Origin: Macrobrachium rosenbergii
Taxonomy: Eukaryota > Arthropoda > Malacostraca > Decapoda > Palaemonidae
DNA: 64,000 nucleotides
Reading direction: 5' to 3'
Assembly (NCBI RefSeq): GCF_040412425.1
Contig: NC_089777.1
Coordinates: 33,726,537 to 33,790,536, forward strand
The position numbers and the translations under genes are program-made. The stretch's first letter is position 1, and each line of letters begins with the position of its first letter. The notes under the pieces are model-generated. The model worked only from the letters and a program-made list of their open reading frames with translations, made no database searches and was not told where the DNA came from. This document shows, piece by piece, positions 40,030-53,783 of the stretch.

Positions 40030-40919
40030 AAGTCATTTGTCATTTGGGACGGGAATTTTAAATTTTGGCATTAATAGTGCAGAAACCCTCATTGTTATAT
40101 CATTAAAGAAAATGTGGGAAAATGTAGTCTGACGGCTGTTGCGATGCCTCTTTAGAGGAGGGATTCTTCCCCTGAGCTAAATAGAACAGTGACCGAAATA
40201 GTACCCGTAGAAAAGTGGGAAAAAGAGAAAGAAGGGCTATAGTGAGATAATTGTCAAACAAATTGATTTCGATTCAAATTTCTCGAAAAAGAAGACAAAT
40301 AAAAAAAATACCAAATTGGGCCATCCAACATAATGCTAGAAGTGGTTTAGCACATGGGGGCACAGAAGAAAAGGGAGCATTTTCATGCAGACGGAAAGAG
40401 GTGAAGAAGAGGGCGCATTTTCATGAAGTTAGATACAAAAATTTTAAAAAGTTCAAAGCACTGGATGATGGGAAAGCTCATTTTAGACTAAAGTTTATTG
40501 CTGCGTGATTCTTAAAGGAAATTGCAGGAAAACTGGCTCCATTGTTTTGCCATCTTCATTTCGTAAATGCTAAATCTTGCAATTAACCTCCACCTTGGGA
40601 GCATGCAATGGTCCTTTTCATCTCAAGCTAATTCTCTAAACTACTGCCATTTAGTAGTGTCTTTTATGATTGCTAAGGTGTTTAAATTCGACTAAATTCC
40701 TTGCCTTTAAGGCAAAATCTTTCATTCATTTTTTGCTGTAGTTTTAGGAACAATTGTTTATTTTTGAGTCACTGCTCTTAATTTATTTCCTTAGTTAGCA
40801 GGTTTTGGTACAAATCTTTGTTACTCTAACTTCCTGGTACTCGTTCTCCACGTTGACGTATGTTTAACTTTTTGCTTCATATATTCCGTTGCTGATCACA
40901 GTACAACATCGGCTTTCAT

Positions 40920-41165
40920 CCCTATTTATAAATGTGTTTTTCTAGCTGCAACCCCTTTCGTTCCTTTTACTGTACCTCCTTTCATATTCTCATTCTTCCA
41001 ACTTAATTTCCACCCTCTCCTAACAATTGATTCATAGTGCAACTGCGAGGTTTTCCTCCTGTTAAACCTTTCGGACCTTTACCGTCAATTTCCGTTTCAG
41101 CTCTGAATGACCTCATAGGTCCCAGTGCTTTGCCTTAGGCCTAAATTTTATATTCAATTCATTTT
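40920..41165 (+). mobile_element. Decapod dispersed repeat, probable retroelement 3' end
   Basis: Contains CCACCCTCTCCTAACAATTG, GCGAGGTTTTCCTCCTGTTA, CCGTCAATTTCCGTTTCAGC and CTGAATGACCTCATAGGTCC, ending TATTCAATTCATT. I recall this string as a very common decapod repeat. There is no second copy here and no coding part, so class and limits are uncertain. Confidence 0.55.
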
Positions 41166-41715
41166 CTGTCAACATTGGTCTTGTGAGCACAACAGGATAG
41201 GGAGCCATTAATAATAATAATAATAATACAGTACATCCTTTTCCCTTCTTTATTTGGTCCCCTTTTGTTTTTCTTTGAATATATTAAATCTATCATATCT
41301 CACCGCTGTATCTTATGTAATCGTTTTAGCCCCTCAGCATACTTTGCTTTTTGTATACACTTACATGGCACTTGCGAGTGTTATATCGTATCCCTCTGCA
41401 TGACTTTTTCTTCACTCATTGTGTGCGCCTCTTAGATGAACAGGATGTAGTGCTGAAATAAATTTGTGAGATAAGCTTTACAGACTGCTCTTATCTTTAC
41501 TAAACTCAACTGGGTGTCGAGCTTTTGTTTTAGTCTTTACCGTTCCTCTTCAGCATTCTTTGTTGTTGTGTTTGTGTGTGCTTGTTTCATCGCCATCCTG
41601 ATCGCCTTCAGCGCAAAGGGTCTCCTAGAAACTCCGCCACTCATGTGGTTTTTGTGTTTTCAGTTCCACAAATCTCTCTTTTTCTCTCTTCTTCTTCTTC
41701 TTCCTTTTCTTCTTC

Positions 41716-41718
<3 letters not shown>

Positions 41719-41790
<72 letters not shown>
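41719..41790. repeat. (CT)n microsatellite
   Basis: Perfect CT run preceded by a TTC-rich tract. Confidence 0.95.
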
Positions 41791-41792
<2 letters not shown>

Positions 41793-42176
41793 TGGTATGT
41801 TAGATCTCATCCAAGGAGGTCTGGGCCCTTCAACTCTTTTGGTGCCTACAGGCGCCCAGCTCACGTTCACGTGCTTTTTTCCCCTAAGGCGGAAGCGAAG
41901 GACTTGCCCAAAGACATGCCGTTATTATTTGTATTGTTTCCAGGCTAAATTGAGCACTGATAATGCGTTTTCGTTACCAGAATATCCTTACTGTCAAAAA
42001 TTATGGCAATGCATGCGAAGGTCGAGACGGAAAGTCCCGACCTTAGGAAAGTTACTTAATGTCCAAAAGCTATGACGAAGGTACTTTTATTGTTCATGTT
42101 TATTTAGGGGCCGGAGGTGAGAGTGGCTGGCCATGGGCTGGACGACGGCAAGTCTAAACATATGGCCGTTATGGAC

Positions 42177-42177
<1 letters not shown>

Positions 42178-42213
<36 letters not shown>
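42178..42213. repeat. (ATT)n microsatellite
   Basis: Short ATT run about 200 bases before the PH exon. Confidence 0.9.
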
Positions 42214-42215
<2 letters not shown>

Positions 42216-42408
42216 GTAGTGGTAGTAGTATTCCCCAAATAATTGGCTGTGAAAAAAGGAAACCCCAAATCACCTCCAATGTTACTTTCATTAGACTGAT
42301 GTTTAAATTTACTCAGGTAATACAAGATGTCAATTGTATCATAATGACAACTAACCCGAGCTCGTTTAAATCACTTCTCAAACGTGATTCCTTCCGTGTC
42401 CTCTGCAG

Positions 42409-42586
42409 CAGGGTGGTAGCCGTCGTCGCTCTGGGGGATCGTGGGTCAAGACTCCTGGCCTGAAGAGACCTGACGTGTCTCCCGTGACATTACAAGGCTG
42501 GTTGTACAAACAAGGGGCTGATGGCCTTCATCTCTGGAAGAAGAGGTGGTTCGTCTTGTCCGAATATTGCCTCTACTATTACAAAG
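42409..42586 (+). CDS. PLEKHA5/6/7: Exon: N-terminal half of PEPP-type PH domain
   Basis: A 178-base exon starting in phase 0 and leaving one base of a Gly codon before donor GTAAGT. Residues 1-29 are a basic linker (GGSRRRSGG, KTPGLKRPD). From residue 30 the PH domain starts with GWLYKQGADGLHLWKKRWFV and continues to YCLYYYK. This is nearly the vertebrate PLEKHA5 sequence (GWLYKQ-LWKKRWFVLS-CL-YY). The phosphoinositide-binding pattern is complete: Lys34 in strand 1 and Lys44-Lys45-Arg46 in strand 2, followed by Trp-Phe-Val-Leu. PEPP-type PH domains bind phosphoinositides such as PI3P, so membrane or cortical targeting is expected. The acceptor is a NAGNAG (GCAGCAG), allowing an extra Gln to be included or omitted. 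Family assignment is strong; choice among PLEKHA4, 5, 6 and 7 is not possible for an arthropod single orthologue (insect kramer would be the expected counterpart). Confidence 0.95.
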
Positions 42587-45500
42587 GTAAGTTTACTAGT
42601 CACGACTCTTTTAAGGATTGCTGGTATAGTGTCTTGAGGGGGAGGTCTTGGCCTCTTGCACACTGAATAATTATCATTTTTCTGCATGGTGGAATCCTTG
42701 ACTAATTTATATGTGAGTGTGGGTGTGTGTGTGTGTGTGTACACGTGTGTGCGTCCATGTATGTGTGTGTATTTCCAAAGTTTTAGTGGCAGGCGAAATG
42801 CGGAGTTAATTGTGTAATTGTCTGAGTCAGCAGTTTATTTTCACTTCACAAGGGAAAATTAGCTGTACAGCAATATCCATAAATGTTTGAGGTATGTAAA
42901 GAACTTTTTATTAATTTTAGAAAATCTTTATTTTTTAGATGAAAATTTGTTTGTTTGTTAATTATACATATTTTTTATTAGTCAGAAGTATAGATCTCTT
43001 TTTATTGTATTATGCAAGGTCATTGACCTAACAGAATGAGTTCCCTGGTAGTATGGCAGAATTTATTGGCTCCAAGCATCATTTAAAGACTTGTTTAAAC
43101 AACTCTGGGATGTACTGGAGACATTCCATCCTGGTAGGCAACCGATGTGTTAGGCATTCGGCTCTGGTTGTTGACTTGGGGAGCACACGGTAAACGCCTT
43201 TTATGAGCCTCGCACAGTGTGATTTATTTCCTTTCCGAACGAGGATTCTCTTCTCATTTCTAATTCACGTTACCCAATCATCTTGCCCCCTAGGTTTCTA
43301 ATCTTTTTCATCAAATTTCAATCTTCCCTCAAGTTTCGGCTACAGTTCTAGTTGTCGTATTGTTTTTTCCCCAAGTGGCAAGTTAATTTGGCTTCCATAT
43401 ATTAAAATAGGTTTGGCTACTCACCGCTAAAATAAAATTCAATTTCTGGCTGTAATAATTTTCAAGTTAAGGTGATTGTCTTTTCTGTACTGTGGAAAGT
43501 TAGCTTACTGCTTTCCTGTGTTAATTTAGATAAAAGTTGTCCCCTCAAAGAAGCTCAGATGGAACAAGAAAATTCAAAACTATGAAAACTTATACATTTA
43601 TGTATCTTGTGTGAAAGTTCTCGTGCAGTTGCTTTAAATTTCAGTATTTCAGTAGTCTTTGCCTGCGTATAGTTTTTATTTTATTTTTTTTTTTACCCTC
43701 CGCTTCTCTCAGGTATTATGTGGCCTTTTTCCTTCCGTTGCTTTTTAATCTCTCCAAACTATTGTGCTACCACCTGTGTCCTGTGTCATGTCTCTGCTAA
43801 ATAAAAAAAAAAAAAACATGTATGTATTTTTCAGGGGACGCTATTGACTTGTTCACTAGATGAGCTGTATCCCGTATTTCATGATTTTGGCAAAGTCTGA
43901 ATTTAAAACTAAGGGCATTACTTTCTCGTGAGACAAGAGGCCGGTCTGTAGCTTTCATTGGAGTTTAGTTCCCCCCCCCCCTCGTCCCCATCCACTGTCC
44001 CCTTTCTTTTCATACCTCTTGGGTAATATGGCTTCGGATTTTGCTGAGAAGTAAATACAAAAAAAAAAAAAAAAAATACTTTCTTAAGACCATGTGTGTT
44101 ACTCAGTGTTTTCGTCTTCCAGACTTGGTGTATATTTAATGCATGTTCATTATCGTCGCAAAAAACTGTATCCTATTGGTGAAAAGTTATTAATATCTTT
44201 TTTGTTGTTACATGGGAAAAAAGACCTTTTTTGAGTAATTTCAAGTATATTAGTATAATCATGCACAGTTATTTTGCGACAAAGGGTCCGGTAGCCCTTG
44301 TAAGCTAAATAATCCTGTATTATTATTTCGTTATATTTCAAAGTAATGCACAATTAAGGCCTTGTTTTGTCCCCTGTGTTTGTTAGAACGTGATTGCTCT
44401 GTGTATGCCAGTACTTCTATTATTCAAGTGTGTACTTATTTATATGGAACTGGCAACAAGAGGTCTGTACGTTACAAATCAGAAAAATAGACCATACTGG
44501 CATTTCATTTTACATTCATTCCATAGAGTTGAGGGGGTTTTAATATACTTCCTTGTTACTCAGTAGGATAGTTTTCCCCGTTTAGTTGCTTAGTGACGTA
44601 TTGAAGACAAATTTTGAACAAATGTAAAGAGAATATTACCTGATGAAATCCTGATTTTGTTACTGGCAGTTTAGCTCTACCAAAGACACTAGTTGTAATG
44701 CCAGAGAAACCTTTTTTTTCGCCTGAGACATCACTCTTAGGAACTCCCTTTAATAATAGGTAAAATGCTTGTCAAGAAGAGATCTCTTGATCCTGTTTTC
44801 TGTCTGCTAAGAGAAATAACGTTAAAACAGTTTGAAGGAATAGGAAGGTTGGCGGTCAAATTCAGAATTAAAGATTAGAAAAACTGAAGCATTAGATTTT
44901 TTTTATGTAAAAGAATGTAAGAGTTGAAGCTCAGAGATGAAGAATGGAGAGGTTGAACCTCAGGGTAGAAATTAAAGAATGGAAATTTTGAAGCTTTAAA
45001 GTCTAAATGTCAACGATTGCAAAAGTTCAAAGTGTAGTTGTAATGATTAAAAAAAAAATTACACACCAGGATGAAAGATCTTCCGTGAAAGTATTAAGCA
45101 GATATTTGCCCCTGAATTCCATGGTACATTCAGTGTCAAAAGACAGGACATTCTCCTTGAAGATCGTAAACTGGTTTAGAACCCAGTCTTGCGAATAAAA
45201 CGGGCAAATATTTCACTTAATCGTTGGCGTTGGTAATGCAAAGGAAACAGCATGTTAGCTACCAGGATTCACGAATTCCATTCGACTTTTTTTTTAATTA
45301 GTTGCTGAGTATCAAGGTGATTCCTCGTTGACTAATTAAACTGATGTCACATATCCCTCATTTCATGAAATATTAGGCTGAAGAATTTGTTAGGAGTGAA
45401 ACCATGGAACCAAAACCTTCAAATCTTCCTTTTCATCAGGATAATTCTTAATTCATATCTGTTTACAATGAATCAAATAGAATTACCTGTTTAATAATTG

Positions 45501-46447
45501 TTTACTTTTGCCATTAGTAAATGCAGAAATAGTGAATGCTTAAAAATGTCGTTATATTTGATGCACTTTGCTCTCATGAATCCTCCATTTTTTTTTTTTT
45601 TTTTGCAGAATGATCTCTTGGATAAAAGTTTACTATAATATTTGAATTTTACTAAGCTATTATACATATAATAATTGAATTGAAAGATTAAAGTACAAGA
45701 CTTACCCTAATTTCTTTCCAGTATGATTCGTTGAAAGTAACGTACATTCTAAATAAAATTTATGATTATTATGTGTTATTTTTTTACTTTTTTTTCTTTT
45801 TTTACTTTGTAACGTCTTCCATGAGAAATGTTCAACTCCAGCATTTTGCAGCATCACCTCGCGCGCTATTATTTCCTGACATTTCATTATGGAGATGAAA
45901 AAACCTTCTTGTCTCCAGTCCCTGATTAAACACATCCAACCATTCATCTCAGAACTAACCTTGTCAGACCTTATGTCAAGGACCCCTGCCATCCTTTGTT
46001 TAAGGTCTAAAAGCATGTTGACGTGACATTGTTGACTGCCGACCGTTAACTCATAACAGGTAGAAATCTAAATTATAAGAGTAGGGATGATTAGGAGGTC
46101 CGGGAATTGATCCTCCGGGCCATAATCGACGTCGAAGTAAAGTGACTCGCGATGAGGGTACCCGTACGTGACTCATTTCCTCTGGGTATAGATGCCCGCT
46201 TTTTAACTTGATTCCTCGGGCATGGATGCTAGGTGGCATTGACTCTTCTTCTATATATTTTTATCTTTGTTTGCCTGTGTTGATTTCTCTTGTATGTATA
46301 GAATGTTTCTCCTGTTTTATTGATTACTTTTTTGACATAAACAGAATGTTTGCCCACTGTCATTACTGATAATCATAATCACTGAAGTAGTATGAGTAAT
46401 CAGGATGAGGGCATTGTCTCGTAACTCGTTTTTCATGTCTTTGTTTA

Positions 46448-46450
<3 letters not shown>

Positions 46451-46524
<74 letters not shown>
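46451..46524. repeat. (GA)n microsatellite
   Basis: Perfect GA run on the + strand, an exception to the CT strand bias. Confidence 0.95.
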
Positions 46525-46527
<3 letters not shown>

Positions 46528-46737
46528 TGTATTCTACTCATTGTCCTTGATTCAATGACTGTTTGTTTGCAACTTTAGCTATCCTGGTTTACTCATGTAA
46601 AGGTCGATGCCAACCACGGAAGAATTGTGAAAATTAATGCTGCCTCTATTATCGTAGCGTTGTGATTTTACCGTGTGTTGATATTGATATTAAACATCAC
46701 CATCACTATGGTGAAGTGTATTGTTTTCGATGTAGTT

Positions 46738-46743
46738 ATTATG

Positions 46744-46809
<66 letters not shown>
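46738..46809. repeat. (ATT)n microsatellite
   Basis: Perfect ATT run. Confidence 0.95.
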
Positions 46810-46811
<2 letters not shown>

Positions 46812-47338
46812 CCTTTTTCATTATATTATCAAATTTGGTACACAGGTATTCCGTGGTCCTCTTAATATTTGGCCAAAGTGATTATGACAGGCAAATTTTC
46901 AAATTCACAATGACTAAAAAAATGTAACCGTAGAAAAACATTCAGAAATATCTCTCTTGATAATATGACTTGAAAATTACGATATGTTATTTGCTTATCA
47001 ACTGCAGTCACAGAACAAAGCCTCACAGCCTGGGGCATCTCCGCAAAATGATGATTATGTAGTTTAATAAATTCCGATTTCCTGCTTCTTCAAAGAAATT
47101 GCAAGACCGGAAGTGACACTTTTCAGGCCACTGAGCGAAGTTCTGTCATGCACACAGCTGACAAGAATATCAGAGATAATGCAAGACTGTTCTTCTAAAA
47201 TATAGCAAAATTGTAAAAGTGGCATGTGTTCGAGATAACGAGGCTTAATTCACTGGAGTTTTCAAACGGTTGTACAAGAGACAATCAGAACATTTCCTGA
47301 AGATAACTCTCATGGACAGTTAGACACAGTTATATCTG

Positions 47339-47339
<1 letters not shown>

Positions 47340-47398
<59 letters not shown>
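47340..47398. repeat. (ATT)n microsatellite
   Basis: Perfect ATT run. Confidence 0.95.
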
Positions 47399-47936
47399 TC
47401 CTTGAAGAAGTTTATAGTTTTTAACTCTCACATTCATATATAATCTTAAAGCTTCACAAAGTATTTTTTGAATGCCAGCGTTGCTTCGCAGAGGTCTACA
47501 TCAAGCATTGTATGATTAATGTTTCGTTAATGTTGTTCTCCGCATGAATAAGTTTCCAAGCAAACCCTCCTCTAATGCTTTTTAACTTTTGATCTATTTA
47601 TTTTCTATGTTTTCTTGTTAAGTACTTGTGATGTTGTGTGAATATTAAGATTTACGGTTTATAGGTGTAGCTCCTGAAGTCACACGCCCGGTTGTAAGCC
47701 GGTATGCTTTATCGTCCTCAGAAACCATCCCCTCTCTCTCTCCCTCTCTCTCCAGAATTCAGCATTTACTAGCAAATCTATATCTCAGAAGCAATGACCT
47801 CATATTTCTATTTTTTTTTTTTTTTTGGAAGATGAGATTCAAATATATTTAGAAGTAAAATCAATATTTGTACAGGATGACAAAAGTAGAAACCTTATTT
47901 ATGAACTACCTTGGTGAAATTAGAAATATGGAAGGT

Positions 47937-48198
<262 letters not shown>

Positions 48199-48325
48199 AC
48201 AACTTATGAAAAAGCCTGTTATTTTCGTAAAAAATCGGGAAGACTCCCACCCTTATTGATTATTATATAAACGTTTTCATATTCAAAAGAACCGTAGGTC
48301 ATCATAGAGAATGATGTTAATAATG

Positions 48326-48328
<3 letters not shown>

Positions 48329-48396
<68 letters not shown>
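48329..48396. repeat. (CT)n microsatellite
   Basis: Perfect CT run. Confidence 0.95.
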
Positions 48397-48402
<6 letters not shown>

Positions 48403-48670
48403 CCATGCTCGACTGTAAGTCAGTCGTGCGTGACATATAAAGTGAGCCTGCAAGTCTGCTGCAGAATTAAATGAGTTTCTCGATTTCAAAAAAGAAAGGA
48501 AGAAGCAAGAGTGAGTGAGAGTGGAGGCTTGAATAATGGAAATGGACGGGAATTCCTTTTCCCAGCTCTCCCCTCTCGAAAAGATATTCCCAGTGAGTGT
48601 TCTCGACATCATTAAGCCTCAGGATTTTAATGCAGGAGTTTTCTTGGTAAAAAGTAAATTTTCTGCCTGA

Positions 48671-48990
48671 TCATTTTTGTATCGGAGGTCAGTGGGCTGG
48701 GCAGCCATATTAAATGCAAAATATGAAGCAAACCCGGAAGAGGTGGAGAGGTTAGTTTATCCCCAGATAAAGTGGTAGGGAAGGATGGAGAAGAGTTACA
48801 AAAGGCAAGAAGGTAATGCAGAGGCTTCTAATCATGTTTATCGGAGATCAGTGGCCAGGGCAGCCATATTTAGCTCAAAATCGTAAGCAAACCCGAAACA
48901 GAAGTTGGAAAGATAAACTTATCCCTCCAAACAAAGAGGTATAGAAAAAAAAAAGAATTAAGTAAAAGACAAGAAGATAATTCAGAAACT
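48671..48990. repeat. 159-bp tandem duplication
   Basis: ATCGGAGGTCAGTGG at 48681 and ATCGGAGATCAGTGG at 48840. Both are followed by GGGCAGCCATATT, AGCAAACCCG and a purine-rich part. Confidence 0.85.
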
Positions 48991-50512
48991 CCTGTTGCTG
49001 AGGTTCATTGACAACAATCTGAAAACTCATGTTTAGGAATAAGATGCTTAAATGTTCTTTCAGGTTTGCCGTTTGATATTTTAGAATTGGCAGGGGATCC
49101 TGCTCTTGGGGCAGCCAGTATTTGTCGTTCTAAGCAGGTTTCCCCGGTATCTTCATTTTCTATTTCGTATGAAATTTATGTTACAGGAGTGCAATTATTA
49201 CAGTTGTATTCTTGTTTGACCTAATGTATTCCGTGACTCTGCAAGAGAGAGGCATCACGCAGGCTAGTTAATTTACGACATTTAATCTAGTCGTGAAAAT
49301 CTGTGTGTTCAATTCGGAAGAAAGAGAAAGGAATCATCATCTTCGACGTGCAATTCCATTTCATATTCGATGATGCAATACTTCTCTATCCCTCTCTCTC
49401 TTAGGCCAATTGACTATTCATTCGTAATATTGCATGGGCAGTACAATTTGAAATCATTTCACTGAAGAGTGTATTTTAAAAATCGACTAATTTCAAGTCC
49501 TGCTGGTCCAAAATAGACCGCATCTATGTCTTATACAAAAATGCTTAGTGTGTTACCTTTACAGAAATTTTTGTACCTGCTGCTTTCCCAAGGAATATGT
49601 CTTCTGGTTTTGGGTTCAAAGATAAGACTTTTTTTCTCTTTTACAAAAGTGTTCGCAAAAATAAGTGGACTGCCTTGAAAAGTAGGTCAGTGTCACTCAT
49701 GCAAGTGGCTAGATCAGATCTATAATCCTAAACTGCCCTTTATGATGTGGATATCAGGACGAAAAAGGAAAAGTATAAATTACCCGACATGAAACTGCCT
49801 AAGGCAGTTACCTTACCAGGAACTACAGAAAAAATGTTGAAATAAAATTCCAAAGAAACTTTACCTGGTACCGAAGAAATCAGCTTCCCATTTCTCCCTT
49901 GCCGCATTTATATTTTTTATACGAATTATGCTAATGGGACCCATGCTGGTTTCAGAATGGATAAAAACGACGATTTCTGTGGTGTAATGTTTCTCTCCAT
50001 ATATCCTTGAAATCATTATAATTATTATTTTTTTATATTTTTTACTAAATTTCCAAAATGAACTACGTGATCTTTGCGTAGGTTTTATTGATTTAATTTA
50101 GAGCAGTAAGGAGTATTGTTTTGTTTTCACTATACAAGACATATTTGAGATATCCCCTATATGAACCTTTTGCATTGTACAAGACTTCGACAGTCACTCT
50201 TTCTCCCTTCTTGTTAGCAACATTAAGAAAAAGGGAGGGTAGGGGACGCCAGGTATTTTTGCCAACCAGTTTTCCAAAAATGTTTGTTCATTGAAAGTGC
50301 CAATAATGTAGCTTTCAAATCTTAATTGCAAAAGTATGTGAAGTATCTGGTGGAGGTGTTGCAGTGTCTTATTAAAAACTGACCTGCAATATTGCACATA
50401 GGTCAAATAGGTCATTATTTGAGCTAGGTGATCAAAATGCCATTGGTAAAAATCTAAGCATGCTTAATGGAAAGTAGAATACATGGAAAAACTGCCAAAA
50501 TAGTAAAAGTAA

Positions 50513-50560
50513 GTATAGCTTAGTTTTACCAGACCACTGAGCTGATTAACAGCTCTCGTA
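50513..50560 (-). mobile_element. SINE family A 3'-end fragment
   Basis: TATAGCTTAGTTTTACCAGACCACTGAGCTGATTAACAGC (given in part) matches the tail of the copy at 13741-14003; the rest is absent. Confidence 0.8.
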
Positions 50561-50819
50561 ATCCTAATTATGGATAGGATAAAATTACAAAAACAGTCAT
50601 CTAATGGGCCATAAAAAATTGGAAATGTTAATAGTGAAATTATTTGTTGTGACAGTATAAGAGGTTTTAGCAAACAGACAACTGCGAATTGTGGAATTAC
50701 GTAACTCAGTTACAGAATTAGGCAGCATTTCTAGATACCGCGTGAAAATTCAGCTTGAACAAGTGTTTACGTAATATCGCCATAAAAATCTACTTCACTT
50801 TCCTCTTTTACCGAGTAAT

Positions 50820-50822
<3 letters not shown>

Positions 50823-50858
<36 letters not shown>
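50823..50858. repeat. (GT)n microsatellite
   Basis: Perfect GT run. Confidence 0.9.
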
Positions 50859-51209
50859 TGCGACCTTACGAAAAACGGTGGTTTTAGATTTTTATGTTAA
50901 TCGCGCAAGAAAGTTATTTTCATGAGTTTTTGAAGTAAAATTCTGCTGCATACCCTCAGTAAAATTCATTATGATTATAATTTTAGCTCGTTATTTTGGC
51001 TTTTTTCGTTACTGAAAACCTTTTGTACCCAAAATCTGTTCGTGTATAATTTTGAATCTGGTAATTTTCTGAAATCTGTTAGAGAGAGTGTGTGTGTGTG
51101 TGTGTGTATAACCGTCCTGATTAAACTGAGGGGTGAGTGAAGTCAGAAAGAAACCGTTTGAAACAAGAAAGAAAGAGAGAGGAACGAAAGTCATGAAGGC
51201 AATATCCTG

Positions 51210-51212
<3 letters not shown>

Positions 51213-51270
<58 letters not shown>
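51213..51270. repeat. (GA)n microsatellite
   Basis: Perfect GA run. Confidence 0.95.
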
Positions 51271-51273
<3 letters not shown>

Positions 51274-51579
51274 GTGCATTTTTAGCGCTTGGCGTAATCA
51301 AACCTTTCCATCTTTAAATTTCCCACAAGGCCATTGTTGTCATGTTGCAAATTCTTTTAACGGAGAGGTGACAAAAAGACCGGTCCATATCCATACTTTA
51401 ATTCGCTACTGCGGTGCACTGATCTCTGTGTCCATTCCTACTTACAGTTCTGTGATCCTTAACGGTACTTACAGAGTTAAGGCGTTGCTGGGCTCCTAAG
51501 TCAAATGGGCATATATGTTTTAAGCAGTGATGATATCTGTGTTGGGTTAAGCATCCAACGAAATCACAATTCCAAAGGT

Positions 51580-51580
<1 letters not shown>

Positions 51581-51640
<60 letters not shown>
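51581..51640. repeat. (CT)n microsatellite
   Basis: Perfect CT run; a CTCCTC-rich tract follows at 51765-51810. Confidence 0.95.
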
Positions 51641-51644
<4 letters not shown>

Positions 51645-52091
51645 CACAAACACATTCCAATGAAGATTGATTCCAGTAACCTTTCTGGAAGCGAGCCATA
51701 TGAGCATGAGTAGCATCATCATCATTGGCGTGGGCATCAGTGGCCATAGGTATGTGACTCCTCCCCATCCACCTCCTCTTCCCTCTCCTCCTCCTCCTAC
51801 TCCTCCTCTTCTGTTGACCCACTGATGACACACTTCCAGTCTTCTTCTCCCTCCCGTCCAGCTTACGGTATTCTTTGTTGCTTTGCATACCTCAGAAACA
51901 TTTTTCATTTATTATTTTCAATTTGCGTATTTAATTATTCATTCTAATTATTCCACGCCTTCAGCTGCTAAAGAGTTTATGTGAATGAACCAAATTAAGT
52001 TGATACATTTCAACTCCTGAGTTTTGAGATTTTTGCATAACTTTGTATGTGCAAAGAAACAGTTCTACGTGCAGGTGTCTTTAGGGCTTTT

Positions 52092-52094
<3 letters not shown>

Positions 52095-52144
<50 letters not shown>
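52095..52144. repeat. (GA)n microsatellite
   Basis: Perfect GA run. Confidence 0.95.
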
Positions 52145-52146
<2 letters not shown>

Positions 52147-53718
52147 GGAGCAGATGGGTAGTGCGGGTCTGTGACTATCCAAAGCATCGGGTCCGGGACT
52201 CTGGGTCAGTGAAAGAAAGTCAGTGGCTGGGTGTGTGAGAAGTAGCTTTGGCCTGGCGTGGCTTCGTGCATACCAGCTCTCTATACTCATCATTCCTTTT
52301 AATAATTTACTCTTTGGCCATAAAATTGAAATACTGATGAGTCACATAACCCCCTTGTGTGCGTTTCTCTCATCCCAGGTGTAGTTGTCAACCTGTGCCC
52401 ATTTGGGAAGTGGGCATAAACATTTGCATTTGTTTGTTTGTTCTGTTGCGCAGTTGAAGCAATGAAGTGGTGCTTTTGTGCTGGCGTGTGTGTTTAGAAG
52501 TGAATTGTCAAGTGTGACACAAAAGAATGAGAAGGATGCTATTTATATTCCTCTGGCTTCGCTTGTAATTTTGAGGTGCCACTGAAAATAAATAATAACA
52601 TTGCACTGTAATAGATAATACCGGCGTTTGAAATTTTCGAGGTTTATCATGAGGAAAAAGAAGTCGGGTAAGACGATTCTCTGTTGATGATCTTCCACTT
52701 TTTGTACTCATACCGGAAACAAAGGCAGATGTCACTCTTGTCAAAATGTAGATGGTCGGTTTTTTTTTTTAATTAACAGCATGTAAACATATGCAATTGG
52801 CATCTTTCTTCCTCTTCTTATGTTGCTGTTGACCTATCCCTACTTGTGACAGGTACATACATACCTGGGTATATATGTATATATACTAATTAGGTATTTG
52901 ATAATAGGTAATAAAGTTATTTAAACCATTCAAAGACGATAGCAGACTATTGAAACCATAGCGTTAATATACGATGCATATGCCACAGAAAATCAGATTT
53001 GGTGGGATGTGTATGGAAAGTTGCTTTGTTGGTAATAGAATTACATTTAGTGAAAAAAAAAACAGAATCGCAAGGTAAGTAAATAAGTAAATAAATAAAT
53101 AAATAATTTAAATAAAAAGGACTGTGAGGTAACGGAACTTCACGAAATTTTAGAAATCAGTGTCCCTCTGGTGTTTCATGAAATGTGGCCTGCGAATCGT
53201 TTTTGGCAGCAAAACGCAGGTGCGCGAATACGCATTGCGCATATTCATGGTCTTTGTTCTTGTGAAGGAAGTCTCGATTAATTAACCACCTGGCAATATA
53301 CATGTTGTCTTGCTACTACCCCCTCTCACCCACTCCCCTTTTACCCATCACCTTTCCTGGAGAGAAGTCGTGTTGTGAGGGGTGGGGAGCGGGGTGATCA
53401 GTCTTGCTTAGGGTCACTGATCTCGTGATCCTGTTTTGCTTGCCCCTCGCATCTCGTATGCACTGTTTAGTAGAAGTATTTGACCGGTGTCATAAATTTT
53501 TATTTAAATGATCAAATAAGAAAACAAACCTAGGAGTGGGACTGGGCTGTTGTCAAAGGCCTGCTGTAGTTAATGAGTTTAGTTTGATCCTTTTTACGAC
53601 AGTTGAATGCGTGAGTGTGTGTGTTTCTTGCCATTGTCTATCTCGCCCCAAAGTGTAACCCAAAGGTGGATTCTAACGGGTTTTCGTATGCATAGTGTTA
53701 CCTATTATGAATCTTCAT

Positions 53719-53725
<7 letters not shown>

Positions 53726-53780
<55 letters not shown>
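53726..53780. repeat. (ATT)n microsatellite
   Basis: Perfect ATT run. Confidence 0.95.

Positions 53781-53783
<3 letters not shown>

Noticed and set aside
40251..40508. Lysine-rich 85-residue frame
   Set aside because: No known motif, no splice support, and base composition like the intron.
46090..46235. Possible further tRNA-derived SINE on the - strand (GGATCAATTCCCGG B-box-like)
   Set aside because: Only a B-box-like motif is visible, with no clear A box and no second copy in the window.
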